From: Prochilodus magdalenae
Lineage: Eukaryota > Chordata > Actinopteri > Characiformes > Prochilodontidae
Direction: 5' to 3'
Assembly (NCBI GenBank): GCA_024036415.1
Contig: JAMWET010000936.1
Coordinates: 196,001 to 260,000 of the forward strand
DNA: 64,000 bases
In this document: positions 1 through 12,233 of the stretch, piece after piece
Numbering within the stretch: position 1 is the first letter of the stretch
How the letters are laid out: each line of letters starts with the position of its first letter
Made by a program: the position numbers and the translations under genes
Notes under the pieces: generated by a model
Seen by the model: only the letters and a program-made list of their open reading frames with translations
What the model was told of the DNA's origin: nothing
Database searches by the model: none

Positions 1-639
1 GTAATAAATTGATACACATATCAATAAGTATAAACAGTATATGTATGTATAAGAGCAGCAACAAATTAATGTTTGAACAGTAAGAGTAGTGCAAGTAGAC
101 AGTATGTACACAATAAAAATAACATCTGAAGTAGAAATAATACGAGAACAGTATGTAAACATGAGTATACAATAGGCTTGGCAATGAATAAAGTGCATTA
201 ACAGTACAGAAGGTGCATGGATGCAGTAGTGGGAGTGCAATGTAAGTTTCCGCTTGGACTGTGTTTTGTATGAAGAACAACAGCGGACAACCAAACAGAG
301 TAGAGCTCATTTACATATATCAGCCTTAAAGGCTCATTAACATAAACAGACGGGTTGATTCTAAAGGATATGCTACATGTGCTTTTGATGCATAATATAA
401 AACAAATGTAATTTGCTATAAATGCTATTATGCTTGTTAATGTGCCTGTAAGATTGATGGCCCTACCCATTTTCTATGTAGCATAATGTGCCATGCTAAC
501 AATGTGCAATATTTTTCCATTCCCCATGTGCAATAAAGAATAAATGTGTAATTGTCTGTAAATATTTTGCAATTATCTGTAAATAAGATTCTCTAGAAGT
601 TTTGACTTTAATTATTTATTATTTTTATGTTGTTCTGTT

Positions 640-750
640 CACCTGTCTTATTTGTACTGAGTGCCTTGCTATCCCTTTACTGCTGTAACACTGTAAATTT
701 CCCCACTGTGGGACTAATAAAGGATTATCTTATCTTATCTTATTAAGAGC
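640..750 (+). repeat. LINE-type 3' tail with ATCTT pentamer run
   Basis: The segment reads into a conserved-looking tail with 'CCCCACTGTGGGACTAATAA' and ends in a short run of ATCTT pentamers. Tails of this form are common at the 3' ends of fish CR1/L2-clade retrotransposons. Only the tail is present and no reverse transcriptase is seen, so this is a severely 5'-truncated insertion. Family assignment is from memory of the motif. Confidence 0.5.
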
Positions 751-959
751 TGTTGTGCGATTGACTGTACAAATAGACTCAGCAAGGGTGACTTTTTAAC
801 AGGCTGATGAAAGATATCATGAGATCACATGAGATGTCTTCCTATTTGCAAGCCTCTAGTTTAAAGGTTCGCAATCCACCTAGTGTAGCAGTTACAAAAA
901 TGTACGATGCTGTGGTACTTAGGGCGGATTGATGATGATGAACATGGTAATGACGATCT

Positions 960-1020
960 GCATCTACATTTAAGGCATTTAGCAGATGCTCTTATCCAGA
1001 GCGACTTACAACCGTGCTTA
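960..1020 (-). repeat. L2-like SINE/LINE 3' tail fragment
   Basis: Read on the minus strand this contains 'GTAAGTCGCTCTGGATAAGA' followed by 'GCATCTGCTAAATGCC'-like sequence. This is nearly the same 3' tail as the four complete SINEs at 24371, 58269, 60878 and 61350. Only the tail is preserved. Confidence 0.6.
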
Positions 1021-1704
1021 GTGTTCCGGTGGATAAAGTTTCCCAGCTGGTATAAGAAGAGTCAAAACTCGCCATGAGCTCAGACACTGCCCGAACAAGG
1101 GCCAGTCCTGATATCTAGAGAGATCAATACACAGATATATATAAAGCATGAGTGCACTACCTGACAACCCCAACCCATAGTTCATACCTAGAGAGAATAA
1201 AGGTGTTCTACAAACAAAGGTCAGACAATTAGGTGGTGTTACCTAAAACCAGCCTAGTTTTCCTTAAACGGGGGAATGAAACACCAAAAAGTTTACACAG
1301 ACAGCCAGATAACTTTGTGTATTTGAAAGTTCGACTCGGAATGGAAAAAGTAATAAGGAATTTATATTTTACTAGCAAGTTAAACTGCCTTTAATTTAAG
1401 CAGCTAATCTCTTGTTTCATTCCCAGATTCGTTTTTGTATTCCGAGAGGAAAGCGATGTTTACACACACACTCCGTACTTCAGTCCTACCTAGCTACGTC
1501 TACAGCACTGTACTGGACTGTACCTCATTGGCTCATTCAGTAGGTCCTTCACAGCTAAGCAACTGTAATTATATACAGAAATGCTACAACTGCTTTAGCT
1601 GAATAAAATTAAATCAATAATGTGAGTGGAGCTCTTGGGAAAAATAAAATATAAGACAAATGTAGAATATGAACCTTTTAACATGGTGGGTCCTAGACTA
1701 ATGT

Positions 1705-1800
1705 GTTCAAGTTTCAAGTTTCAGGTTTATTTGTCATTTGCACAACATATCAGGACATTTATGCATTGAAATGCTTGTGGTGAGGCTTAGGTTGATACTC
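1705..1800. repeat. Dispersed fish repeat fragment
   Basis: Sequence around 'GGTTTATTTGTCATTTGCAC' and 'TGAAATGCTTGTGGTGAGGC' resembles a motif often seen in teleost interspersed repeats. No ends or coding capacity are visible, and the assignment is tentative. Confidence 0.3.
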
Positions 1801-2225
1801 TACAGCAGGACAACACTATATACATACTAAACATATTAAAATAAAGAGATATTAAAGTTATATTAAATAAATACACAAAATACAGAACATACAAAGACAG
1901 GAGGGGTCTGTAGAAATTCTTTGATATGTACATTTATTAGACGAGGATAGTCTGAGAGAGAGCGGAGATATAATATAAATATGTATATTTATATAGATTT
2001 CTGTTGTTTAAAGTGACTCATATATATATATATATTGTGTGTGTGCATCATCAACAATATATATGAAGCACTTTTTCTTTTCTTTCTTTTTTTGCTCAGT
2101 TGTTATTTTTTTCCCTTGCATCTTTATATGTCTGTTACTATTTTAAATATAATATACATTTATCAAATAATACAATAATAATATTTTTAAGTAGTTCCGG
2201 GCATGTTTTTGGTTGAACGTCGCTT

Positions 2226-2375
2226 ATTGGTTAGTTATGTGATTGACATCCCTTTCAGCCAATAAGACGGCACGTTTGCCTAATGACGTCATTTCCAGTT
2301 TACGCAGGCCTCGTCTTCGTCCTTGGTTCTCACCGTTTGAGGTTCATATCTCTCAGCCGGAGCAGATCTGCAAAA
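2226..2375 (+). promoter_or_regulatory. atp5f1e: atp5f1e promoter and 5' UTR: CCAAT boxes and CRE
   Basis: Within 150 bp of the start codon there is an inverted CCAAT box (ATTGG, 2226-2230), a direct CCAAT box (2259-2263) and a perfect palindromic cAMP response element TGACGTCA (2284-2291). No TATA box is seen. This fits a TATA-less housekeeping promoter. The exact transcription start cannot be read from sequence. Confidence 0.7.
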
Positions 2376-2407
2376 ATGGTTGCGTACTGGAGACAAGCTG
2401 GGCTCAG
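2376..2407 (+). CDS. atp5f1e: atp5f1e coding exon 1
   Basis: Thirty-two bases from the ATG to a GTACTG donor. The exon ends two bases into the Ser codon (AG|C) and encodes MVAYWRQAGL plus part of Ser11. Confidence 0.92.
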
Positions 2408-2745
2408 GTACTGATTGAGGAATACCGAATGTGTTTTTAATGTAAAATCCACCTTTTTATAATGTAACAGTGGAGACATTTTGGTCGCTGTAGTAGCACT
2501 GAATTAGCGTTAGCTTAGCATTAGCTTGCTCGAGTGACCCCAGCGTAAGATCAGGCAGTTCGGTTCAGTGGCTGTTATATCTTCTCATCATTGAACTGGT
2601 ATGTTGTTCGTGTCGTTTCAGCTACATTAGGTACTCGGCTATCTGCGCCAGAGTGGTCCGGGCAGCTCTGAAGCCCCAGATAAGGACGGAAGCTCTGAAA
2701 AACGCAGAATCCAGCGTGAAAGTCAATCATGTGAAAACAGCATGA
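2376..2745 (+). CDS. atp5f1e: ATP synthase F1 subunit epsilon (mitochondrial)
   Basis: Two coding exons, 2376-2407 and 2622-2745, join across a GT-AG intron to give a 51-residue protein, exactly the length of human ATP5F1E. It opens MVAYWRQAGLSYIRYS, the family's highly conserved N-terminus, and ends VKVNHVKTA. The subunit is part of the central stalk of mitochondrial F1-ATP synthase, packing with gamma and delta. Like its mammalian counterpart it has no obvious cleavable presequence. The ATG follows CAAAA and is the first in the leader. The TGA stop lies one base before the next splice donor, so a third exon (2951 to about 3070) is entirely 3' UTR. The C-terminus is the least conserved part of the family, as expected. 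The gene converges tail-to-tail with tubb1, as in mammals. Confidence 0.93.
2622..2745 (+). CDS. atp5f1e: atp5f1e coding exon 2
   Basis: Starts after a TTTCAG acceptor and continues the frame as S-YIRYSAICARVV. The TGA stop is at 2743-2745, followed immediately by a GTAAGT donor at 2747. Confidence 0.92.
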
Positions 2746-2950
2746 TGTAAGTGTCTCTGTCTTCGAGTTTGTGATTCCACCTTAAATGCTGCAGCAGTTA
2801 CATTACTGCGTCTTCGTGTAGTATTTAAGGTGGAACGGAAGTGGCAGGCTTCAGCTTCATGATCGTGACAAGGGTCAATATCCTTATTTTATTCTGGTTT
2901 ATTTTGGACTGTCATCACTAGGTCTCTGATTTCTTATGTTTCCCCCACAG

Positions 2951-3070
2951 GAACTGTCACAGAAGACTCGGGATCCTGTGTCCGTTCCAGCATCATAACC
3001 TAGTGACCACATGGAAGTGATTTTGCCCCAGATTTATCCTTTTGATAATAAATTATGAAGAGCCTCATGT
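2951..3070 (+). other. atp5f1e: atp5f1e 3' UTR exon with poly(A) signal
   Basis: Follows a CCCCCACAG acceptor. AATAAA at 3047-3052 is a canonical polyadenylation signal about 300 bp beyond the stop in genomic distance. The 3' end itself is inferred. Confidence 0.75.
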
Positions 3071-4283
3071 TAATCTCGCCTCTTGTCTCGTTCTTGGCCG
3101 ACAGATGGCGCTGTTGTGTCTGTATTCTTAAGTGCAGCCTGTCCCGAAGGAGGTGCTTAATGTTTTATGGTTCTGGTTTCATTTTCACACCTGCATGCAG
3201 AAGTACTTTTATTTTGGCAAACGGATCATTTTATGTCACTGACTAATCTTAGAGAAGTGCTTCACAACCTGGTCCAAGGGTCCATCTCGTTTTTGCTCTA
3301 AGCTTAGCTTCCAGGACACCTGAACCAGGATTTAATGGCTTAAGTGCTCAGATATGTTGGAAGCTGAGAGGGAGAAAATATGGTGCCTGCAAACTAGGTT
3401 AAGAAAACACCAGTTCTGTGTGCTCACACACCAAGCTGCATTAAGTTTTGTGTTTTACCTTGACAAAATAACAAGTCTCTAAAATTGATTAACTGCTAAT
3501 AAGCATTTGTAGCTATGCTTAAAAGAAATATGGCAAATGGTGGCCTAGTGTTAAGTTATGCTCTTTTGAAGTCCTACAAATTCATAATCAAATATCTGTT
3601 AAAAAAAAAACATTTTCAGTGTTAATGTTTTTTTTTTTTTCTGTTTGTTTAGTAACTACTGCAGCTATATGTATGATTACAGTGTGTTTAGATCCATAAA
3701 GCAGAGATCGGTTCCAGCTCCTGGATACCCTTTTAATAAGATGATATATATTAATAAATATTGTGATAAATTGCATCACTATACGTTGCAGTAAACATTT
3801 CTAAGCATATTCTAGTTATTGTCAGTGTGTAACACTGTACAGTTGAATGTTTTGTACAGATCATAATTATCTTTATTATAGTAAATATATTATCTGTTGT
3901 TATGGAAAATAATTAGTGTGGATGCAAAATATGGTTTTGTCTTAATTACTCCTGCTCCGTTGCGGTTACTGCATCCCATGAAAGCCGAGCAGTTGGTACT
4001 AAACCTGGAGAGGACTTTTACCGTCATCTAAACTGTAATAAAACTCAGGGCATTTTTGTCTGTTGAAAAACTAGAATGCCCCTGGCTTCATTGGCTGGTA
4101 CTGCCCACTTTGGCAGAAACAACTTTATGTAGGCGTGTCCCATAACTGTCTACAGAGTTCTGACATCTACTGGTAGCTATGTTCTCTTATTCCTCCATGC
4201 TGAGTTCCTTCAGCTCTGCAATGGTTGACGGATTTCTTGCTAGTGCAGTCCATTTCAAACCCCCCACAACACTGCACTTTGCA

Positions 4284-4450
4284 TGGCCAGTGTTTCTCAA
4301 CTGGGGTCATGAAGGGTCAATGGTGTTAAACCTTGAGCATTTTCCCTGCTCCCATCACACCTGGTCCAACTAATCAGCTCCCTCACAGCCCATTACTGAG
4401 ATAAAGAGGGTGTGTTACAGCAGGAGAAGTGCTAAAATGTGCAGGGCAGT
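4284..4450. repeat. Dispersed repeat fragment (fish interspersed type)
   Basis: The motif around 'CACCTGGTCCAACTAATCAG' followed by 'GTGTGTTACAGCAGGAGAAG' resembles a widespread fish interspersed repeat. Ends and target-site duplications cannot be defined here. Confidence 0.4.
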
Positions 4451-5535
4451 GGGCCTAGGCCCTTCTATAGCCCCCTGTTTCAGACTTTGGAGCCATGTTT
4501 GGGATCATTATAGGGTTGGGTGATACCTCATGGGCTGTACTGTGGAAGTGTGCATTGTGCAAGTTAGATTTTTTTGGGACCAATTTCTCGTTTTTGAGCC
4601 AGGGTGGCCAGTAGCTGATTTTGTTAGCCTGGTTGTAACGTGGAGTTCACGCTGTGTGGACAAAATCAAACATAAGCCACACTAGTACAATTTTGGTCAG
4701 TTAAAGTCACAATACAAGTAGACCACGAAGCTCACCCCATCATTCTATAGTTGCCGTCGTGCCCACATTAGGAAGTCTGGGTCTAAGCTGTGTATCTCTA
4801 TGGGCAAAATGAACTGAATGAACTTTACCAAGATGTCCCTTGTGCTGTGTCCAGTGTGGTAGGTGAGAGTTATTTGGCACTTGGTATATAACAGTATATA
4901 ACAAGTTTATGGGTAGACTTGTTTTCATACATCGTTTCATTGCCAGCAGAGTTATCCTGCTCTTATTCATATTTTGACTGCCAAATAAATACTTCAGAGG
5001 ACACGGTAACACTGTTAGGGGGCGGTTATGGTTTGGAACCATGTGTTTAGAAGCACTTGTGAACTGTGCTCATTTTTGCCATAGAGAAATTCAGCTGAAC
5101 TATGCTGGACATGACGCACGACTTCAGAGCTTGTATTACACCACTGAATCTTTAACAGGTCCAACCAGCATTCTAAACTCCTGGAAAATGAAGAGTAAAA
5201 TTCAGTTTCCTGTTTAAACATCATAGGTAAATTTAAGATTGACAGCTAATGTATAACTAATACCCTATTTTTATTTCTTTAATTAAATTGGTGTTAATTA
5301 TGATGTACTATTGATGGTTCTTGTATATGTTAAGCTCCCTATCAATAATGTATATCAGAATAACATTCTAACATGGTATAGGTGTATCATTGTGTATGGT
5401 TTATGGGGGATCCCCATGTGAGCTGGCTACTCCAATGCTGACTTGCCTTAGCGGTGCTGGTGCTTTAACGGGAAACTGTTTGGTTTAACAGTTGTTCTTC
5501 TGGAAATGCTCTCTTCTAGTTTGGTGTTGTGCTTC

Positions 5536-5730
5536 GGTGACACTTAACATTAAGTGCTGACCAACATAAAGTAATGCATTAGTTAACATGAATCCAATAC
5601 GTTAACGATGCTTAACTAATGTTAATTACCACATACTTAACATGCAAATATGCAGTTGTTACATATTTACTTTAGTTTGGTTAAGCATTACTTTGTGTTA
5701 GAGAGTCTGTACTTAATGTAAAGTGCCACC
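5536..5730. mobile_element. hAT-like MITE, 195 bp
   Basis: The ends are imperfect inverted repeats of about 20 bp: left GGTGACACTTAACATTAAGT, and right read inverted GGTGGCACTTTACATTAAGT. The flanks are an imperfect 8-bp direct repeat (TGTGCTTC / TGTGCTCT), the target-site length expected of hAT elements. The interior has no coding capacity. Related sequence occurs near 60705 and 61145. Confidence 0.7.
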
Positions 5731-6554
5731 TGTGCTCTTAACTGAGATCTTACTGACCTCCTCTTTGGCCTTAGGTTTGGGAAATGAGTAGCTGTTCACT
5801 CTTTCCACCAAACTCTGGAAATTAGGCAATTTTTAAAATGGACAAATTTTCTGTGGCATATTGTAAAGGTTTTCAGAAGTGTTCTGAACATAGCAACCGA
5901 AGCTAGACCATGACGAAACAACTGGGTGAACCAATTTGCTACAGCGCCACCCTGAGGCCGACCGTGGCTGCATCACTAGTTAGTTCAGAATACAAAAGGC
6001 AGAAGCTGATGGTGGGTGTCCCTGTATTTGTGAATTATTAATTTGTAATATTAATTTGTCAATTAAACACTGTAGCATCATTAATAAGTGAATTTTTAAA
6101 TAACCCCTCCAGACTTTTGATTTTGCGACATTCAAGGGGTCCATTATTGGTTAATTTGATGGTCCTGGACCCCCATGTATTTGACACCTGGATTCTAATT
6201 CCAAATACACAGCTCAGCTACAGTAAAACAAATTCCGGTCATGTACCCCAGTCGCTGCGTGTCTGTTTGCGAACTGTGAGGAGTTTAATTTAGCTACAGC
6301 AGGAGCTGGCTGTGGTCTGCGGTGAAGGGAAGCTCTTTTCTGGGCAGCTTATCAGTATCTGCAGAGCTGGTTGAGTTTAATCGTGGCCTGTCAGACCATT
6401 GGGCTGGGGAGAGCGTGACGTGCCAGTTCTGAGGGGATCTGCTTACAGTTACGAGGCCTTACAGTTGGTGCTGAAAGTGTTAGTGTGCTTCATGCTGTTA
6501 AGGACATTTTGCTGAATTATTAGAAAGGAAAATGGATGTATTTCCACCGGTAGC

Positions 6555-6862
6555 TTTATTTTACTATATACAAAAAATATTTTTTCATCTGTTCAGCATG
6601 ACAAAAAATATATACCTCAAAACTAGCACAATTACACGAACACCAGTTTAGCAAATGAGAGAGAAATGCAAGTAAAAGCACTTAACTAAAGGATGTAATT
6701 AACGCAAATTCTTGTACACTGTACAAAATACTTCTGCACCATGTTCTAAAGATTACTGTGGTTAAAGTCTTTTTGTCTTGAAGAAGTGGAGTGATAAAAT
6801 AATAGAAGTGAAGATGAATTATTAGGGATGTTGTCAAGTTTGCAGCCTCCTGGTTCAGTTTC
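6555..6862 (-). other. tubb1: tubb1 3' UTR with candidate poly(A) signal
   Basis: Between the stop codon (6863) and TTTATT at 6555-6560, which is AATAAA on the minus strand. A 3' UTR of about 300 nt is inferred from the position of this signal. Confidence 0.55.
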
Positions 6863-7995
6863 TCACTCCGTGACTGTGGTTTCTGTCACCGTCTCGGTCG
6901 TTATCTCTACCCGGGTGCTCGTCATTGTAGATGAAGGTCCCTCCACCTCCGTCACCTCCTCCTCGGCCTCCCACTCCTGGTCGGCCGTGGCGTCCTGGTA
7001 CTGCTGGTACTCAGACACCAGGTCGTTGAGGTTGTTCTCTGCCTCCGTGAACTCCATCTCGTCCATGCCCTCTCCCGTGTACCAGTGCAGGAAAGCCTTG
7101 CGGCGGAACATCATGGAGAACTGCTCGCCTATTCTGCGGAAGATCTCCTGGATGGCGGTGTTGTTTCCTATGAAGGTGGAGGCCATTTTCAGGCCCCGGG
7201 GTGGGATGTCGCACACAGCTACTTTAACGTTGTGAGGGATCCAGTCCACAAAGTAGTTGCTGTTTTTCTGCTGGATGGCCAGCATCTGCTCGTCCACCTC
7301 CTTGGTGGACATGCGGCCACGGAAGACACCAGCCACGGTGAGGTAGCGCCCGCGCCGGGGGTCGCATGCTGTCATCATGTTGCGGGCGTCGAACATCTGC
7401 TGGGTGAGCTCGGGCACGGTGAGAGCGCGGTACTGCTGGCTGCCACGTGCCGTCAGGGGAGCGAAGCCGGGCATGAAGAAGTGAAGGCGAGGAAACGGCA
7501 CCATGTTGACGGCCAGCTTGCGTAGGTCAGCGTTGAGCTGACCCGGGAAACGCAGGGAGGTGGTGACCCCGCTCATGGTCAAGGACACCAGGTGGTTTAG
7601 ATCTCCGTAGGTGGGCGTGGTGAGCTTGAGAGTGCGGAAGCAGATGTCGTACAGCGCCTCGTTGTCGATGCAGTAGGTCTCGTCTGTGTTCTCTATCAGC
7701 TGGTGGATGCTCAGTGTGGCGTTGTATGGCTCCACTACGGTGTCGGAGACCTTCGGAGAGGGCATGATGCTGAAGCTGTTCATGATGCGGTCCGGGTACT
7801 CCTCTCGGATCTTGTTGATGATCAGTGTGCCCATGCCTGAGCCGGTGCCACCACCCAGAGAGTGGACGAACTGGAAGCCCTGCATGCAGTCGCAGCTCTC
7901 AGCTTCGTTGCGAACGCGGTCCACCACCTGCTCCACCAGCTCCGCCCCCTCCGTGTAGTGACCTTTGGCCCAGTTGTTCCCAGCTCCAGAGTTCC
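6863..7995 (-). CDS. tubb1: tubb1 exon 4 (main coding exon and C-terminal tail)
   Basis: Follows an acceptor reading TTCTTAATAG on the minus strand. It encodes [16 protein letters not shown] through the TGA stop at 6863-6865. The GTP-binding T-loop, the central core and helices H11/H12 are complete. The terminal stretch after DATA is acidic, then unusually rich in Thr and Val ([13 protein letters not shown]). Confidence 0.95.
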
Positions 7996-10900
7996 CTATT
8001 AAGAAGTTAAACAGAAATCAGGAATCACATGACCAACATTCAAGGGTATTACATTTGAGCAGCATTGGACATTGTGACCTTAGACTCCTTTGCTGATCCA
8101 GAGCATCACATTCCATTGGTCAGTGCCATTCAGGAGGCCATTGTTACCATAACATGGATTATTAGATATATGTATATTAGCAGAAACTAGAATTGGCACG
8201 ATTGGGTCTACATTCAGCTCACAGCTATATGCATCAGCAATGAAACTCTGGTGCCGTGACCCATAAATATGTAGGGGTCATACATGGGTCACGGCACCAG
8301 AATTTCATTGATGGTGCATACGGCTGTAAGCTAAATGTAGATCTACTCGTGCCGGTTCTAGTGTCTGCTGACTCGTGATCTCACCGTGGATGAAGTTGTC
8401 AGGCCTAAAGAGCTGTCCTATACGACTTCCTCTCACGCTGTCCATAGTACCTGGTTCCAGATCCACCAGCAGGGCCCGGGGAACATACTTCCCACCTGAA
8501 AGACCACACAGGGCATACATGAAAACCTCAACAGGGTGAAGTCGGAATCACAGCTCTCTGGACTAATCCTTAGTCTAATCCTCCGTCTCCCTCCAGACCT
8601 TCAGAAGGGTCCACAATCACCTGGAAAATTATATTGCCACATCATTTTCCATTATAGCTTCCGCAGGTTTTTCCCTTCCTCTGTGAAGTTGCTGTTTTTT
8701 GGAAGTGTAGGTCAATTGACCTGATTACATTGTGATCTGAAAATCCTCTATAATTGAAATAAACAGAAACATAAAGTCTTCAGGAGTTAAATTTCTTACC
8801 ATGCGCTTCATTGAAGTAGACATTGACCCTCTCCAGCTGCAGGTCCATGTCCCCCTCATACGCCCCCACTGCATTAATACCGTGTTCATCACCAATCACC
8901 TCCCAGAACTGCAAAGAAGACAAATCAGCATCAGCTTCAGAATGTGGAACAATGATGATATTCAGAGTTAGGTAGATCTTCCCTTTCTCATTTTTTTAGG
9001 GGGCTGGGGGGAGGGGGGGGAGCAGGTGTAATCAATAGACAGTAATGGAACTTGGTGGGTAGGTTTGACTTTGTGAGACATGCACATGATTCAAGTTTCA
9101 TGCTCGGCTGTGCATGTGACGTAAGCAAGGACAGGCCTTACTGCTGTACCTGACTGACCCAACAGCCACGATTGAGGGCATTCAGTGAGCAGGACTACAT
9201 GGATGCAGACCATTATGACGGCTGACACCACATCAACATCACCAAAGACTTCAATGGTGTCGGGCCAGACTGTCATGGAGTGACACAGAATGGCAGCGGG
9301 TCATCTTCAGTGACGAGTCCCGCTTTAGTCTTTGTGGAGAATCTGTGTGTGGTTAATCTGCATTAATGCACACTAAAACATTTTACGATACATAATCATG
9401 CCAATACTAATACTTCAGGAAAGTTCTTTACTAATAACAGATGTGATGATAATTAAGCAGAAGTAAGGACTGATACATACACAGTAAATACACTTGCCCA
9501 GGTTAAGGGGCAGGTTAGAGTGAATTCCGTTATTGGATATCCAGTCAAAAAACAGAAAACACATTTTGAAGCTTTTAATAAAAATAAAATACTTAAATAT
9601 TTTTACATTAATGTATCATATAATTTATAATATAATTATATAATTAAAAACAATTTATATTATAATTATAATATAATTTTCCAAGCTAATATCAGTCAGC
9701 TCAGTCATTTTGAATGAGATGATTAGTCTACAAACTGTACATCAGAAATCTGAAATGTCACATAAATACCCACACATATATACGACAGCTGCAGTTTATA
9801 TATGTGGGTATATATTGCTGCTCTCAGAAATTACTCTGGACACACTGTGTTCTTCAAAACGAGCGGAAAAAAACAACTTCACTTTTAATGCGTTTCAGCG
9901 TCAACAAGACGTTTTTCTAATGGTCCATTCATCATGTAATTTACACACACAAGGGGAAGCAGGTCCTCTCACATGCTGTCAGAAACTGAGAAGTGGAAAC
10001 TTGAGTTTGTACTTTAGTTTGTACTTTAGGTTGTACTATAGGTTGTACTTTAGTTTGTACTTTAGGTTGTACTTTAGTTTGTACTTTAGGTTGTACTTTA
10101 GTTTGTACTTTAGGTTGTACTTTAGTTTGTACTTTAGGTTGTACTATAGTTTGTACTTTAGGTTGTACTTTAGGTTGTACTTTAGTTTGTACTTTAGGTT
10201 GTACTTTAGGTTGTACTTTAGGTTGTACTATAGTTTGTACTTTAGTTTGTACTATAGTTTGTACCTTACGTTGTACTATAGTTTGTACTTTAGTTTGTAC
10301 TTTAGTTTGTACTTTAGGTTGTACTTTAATTTGTACTTTAGTTTGTACTTTAGGTTGTACTTTAGGTTGTACTTTAGTTTGTACTTTAGGTTGTACTTTA
10401 GGTTGTACTATAGGTTGTACTTTAGTTTGTACTTTAGGTTGTACTTTAGGTTGTACTTTAGGTTGTACTTTAGTTTGTACTATAGGTTGTACTATAGTTT
10501 GTACTTTAGTTTGTACTTTAGGTTGTACTTTAGTTTGTACTTTAGGTTGTACTATAGTTTGTACTTTAGTTTGTACTTTAGGTTGTACTATAGTTTGTAC
10601 TTTAGTTTGTACTTTAGGTTGTACTATAGGTTGTACTTTAGTTTGTACTTTAGGTTGTATTATAGGTTGTACTTTAGGTTGTACTTTAGTTTGTACTTTA
10701 GTTTGTACTTTAGTTTGTACTATAGTTTGTACTTTAGGTTGTACTATAGGTTGTACTTTAGTTTGTACTATAGGTTGTACTATAGTTTGTACTTTAGTTT
10801 GTACTTTAGGTTGTACTTTAGTTTGTACTATAGGTTGTACTATAGTTTGTACTTTAGGTTGTACTTTAGTTTGTACTTTAGTTTGTACTTTAGGTTGTAC

Positions 10901-12194
10901 TTTAGTTTGTACTATAGGTTGTACTATAGTTTGTACTTTAGTTTGTACTTTAGGTTGTACTTTAGTTTGTACTTTAGGTTGTACTATAGTTTGTACTTTA
11001 GTTTGTACTTTAGGTTGTACTATAGTTTGTACTTTAGTTTGTACTTTAGGTTGTACTATAGTTTGTACTTTAGTTTGTACTTTAGGTTGTACTATAGGTT
11101 GTACTTTAGTTTGTACTTTAGGTTGTACTATAGGTTGTACTTTAGTTTGTACTTTAGGTTGTACTTTAGGGTTGTATTATAGGTTTGTACTTTACTTTAG
11201 GTTGTACTTTAGTTTGTACTTTAGTTTGTACTTTAGTTTGTACTATAGTTTGTACTTTAGTTTGTACTTTAGGTTGTACTTTAGTTTGTACTATAGGTTG
11301 TACTATAGTTTGTACTTTAGTTTGTACTTTAGGTTGTATTATAGGTTGTACTTTAGTTTGTACTTTAGTTTGTACTTTAGGTTGTACTTTAGTTTGTACT
11401 ATAGTTTGTACTTTAGTTTGTACTTTAGGTTGTACTTTAGTTTGTACTATAGGTTGTACTATAGGTTGTACTTTAGTTTGTACTTTAGTTTGTACTTTAG
11501 GTTGTACTTTAGTTTGTACTATAGTTTGTACTTTAGTTTGTACTTTAGGTTGTATTATAGGTTGTACTTTAGGTTGTACTTTAGTTTGTACTTTAGTTTG
11601 TACTTTAGTTTGTACTATAGTTTGTACTTTAGTTTGTACTTTAGGTTGTACTTTAGTTTGTACTATAGGTTGTACTATAGTTTGTACTTTAGTTTGTACT
11701 TTAGGTTGTACTTTAGTTTGTACTTTAGTTTGTACTTTAGTTTGTACTATAGTTTGTACTTTAGTTTGTACTTTAGGTTGTACTTTAGTTTGTACTATAG
11801 GTTGTACTATAGTTTGTACTATAGTTTGTACTTTAGTTTGTACTTTAGGTTGTATTATAGGTTGTACTTTAGTTTGTACTTTAGTTTGTACTTTAGGTTG
11901 TATTATAGGTTGTACTTTAGTTTGTACTTTAGGTTGTATTATAGGTTGTACTTTAGTTTGTACTTTAGTTTGTACTTTAGGTTGTACTTTAGTTCGTTTC
12001 TGGGAGACCTTTAATGTGTCTAACATTATTATCCTTCTGTTCTGATGTAACTCGTCTGTTAGAACCCACGCAAGTCTCCTGTGTGATAAAGACGCCCCAC
12101 CCTCACCCTCCTCTTCCTCACTGTTTATCTCTAAATGTGGGGAAACACCCTCACTAGCCCAGCCATGCTCAACCTACACTCACTCTAGACATGC

Positions 12195-12233
<39 letters not shown>

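Larger units (their letters stand above)
1..2220. other. Intergenic region upstream of atp5f1e
   Basis: No convincing coding exon is visible. The stretch is AT-rich and contains fragments of dispersed repeats (annotated separately at 640-750, 960-1020 and 1705-1800) and a short TA dinucleotide run near 2018-2035. The 90-codon open frame at 198-470 on the minus strand has no recognisable similarity or composition bias and is probably chance. Confidence 0.6.
3071..6554. other. Intergenic region between convergent atp5f1e and tubb1
   Basis: No exon-like open frame is recognised. Apart from the dispersed repeat at 4284-4450 and the hAT-like MITE at 5536-5730 I see only AT-rich, non-repetitive sequence. 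A fragment 'TAGGGTTGGGTGATACC' near 4515 resembles one terminus of the MITE at 49616 but has no partner end. Confidence 0.55.

Noticed and set aside
6828..8010. Plus-strand and alternative minus-strand frames across tubb1 exon 4
   Set aside because: Shadow frames of the GC-rich beta-tubulin exon, whose own frame shows an unambiguous family match.
9710..12045. Long open frames (490, 286, 280, 286 codons) on both strands
   Set aside because: They are translations of the 12-bp minisatellite, open because 12 is divisible by three. They lack any non-repeat domain and sit in tubb1 intron 1.
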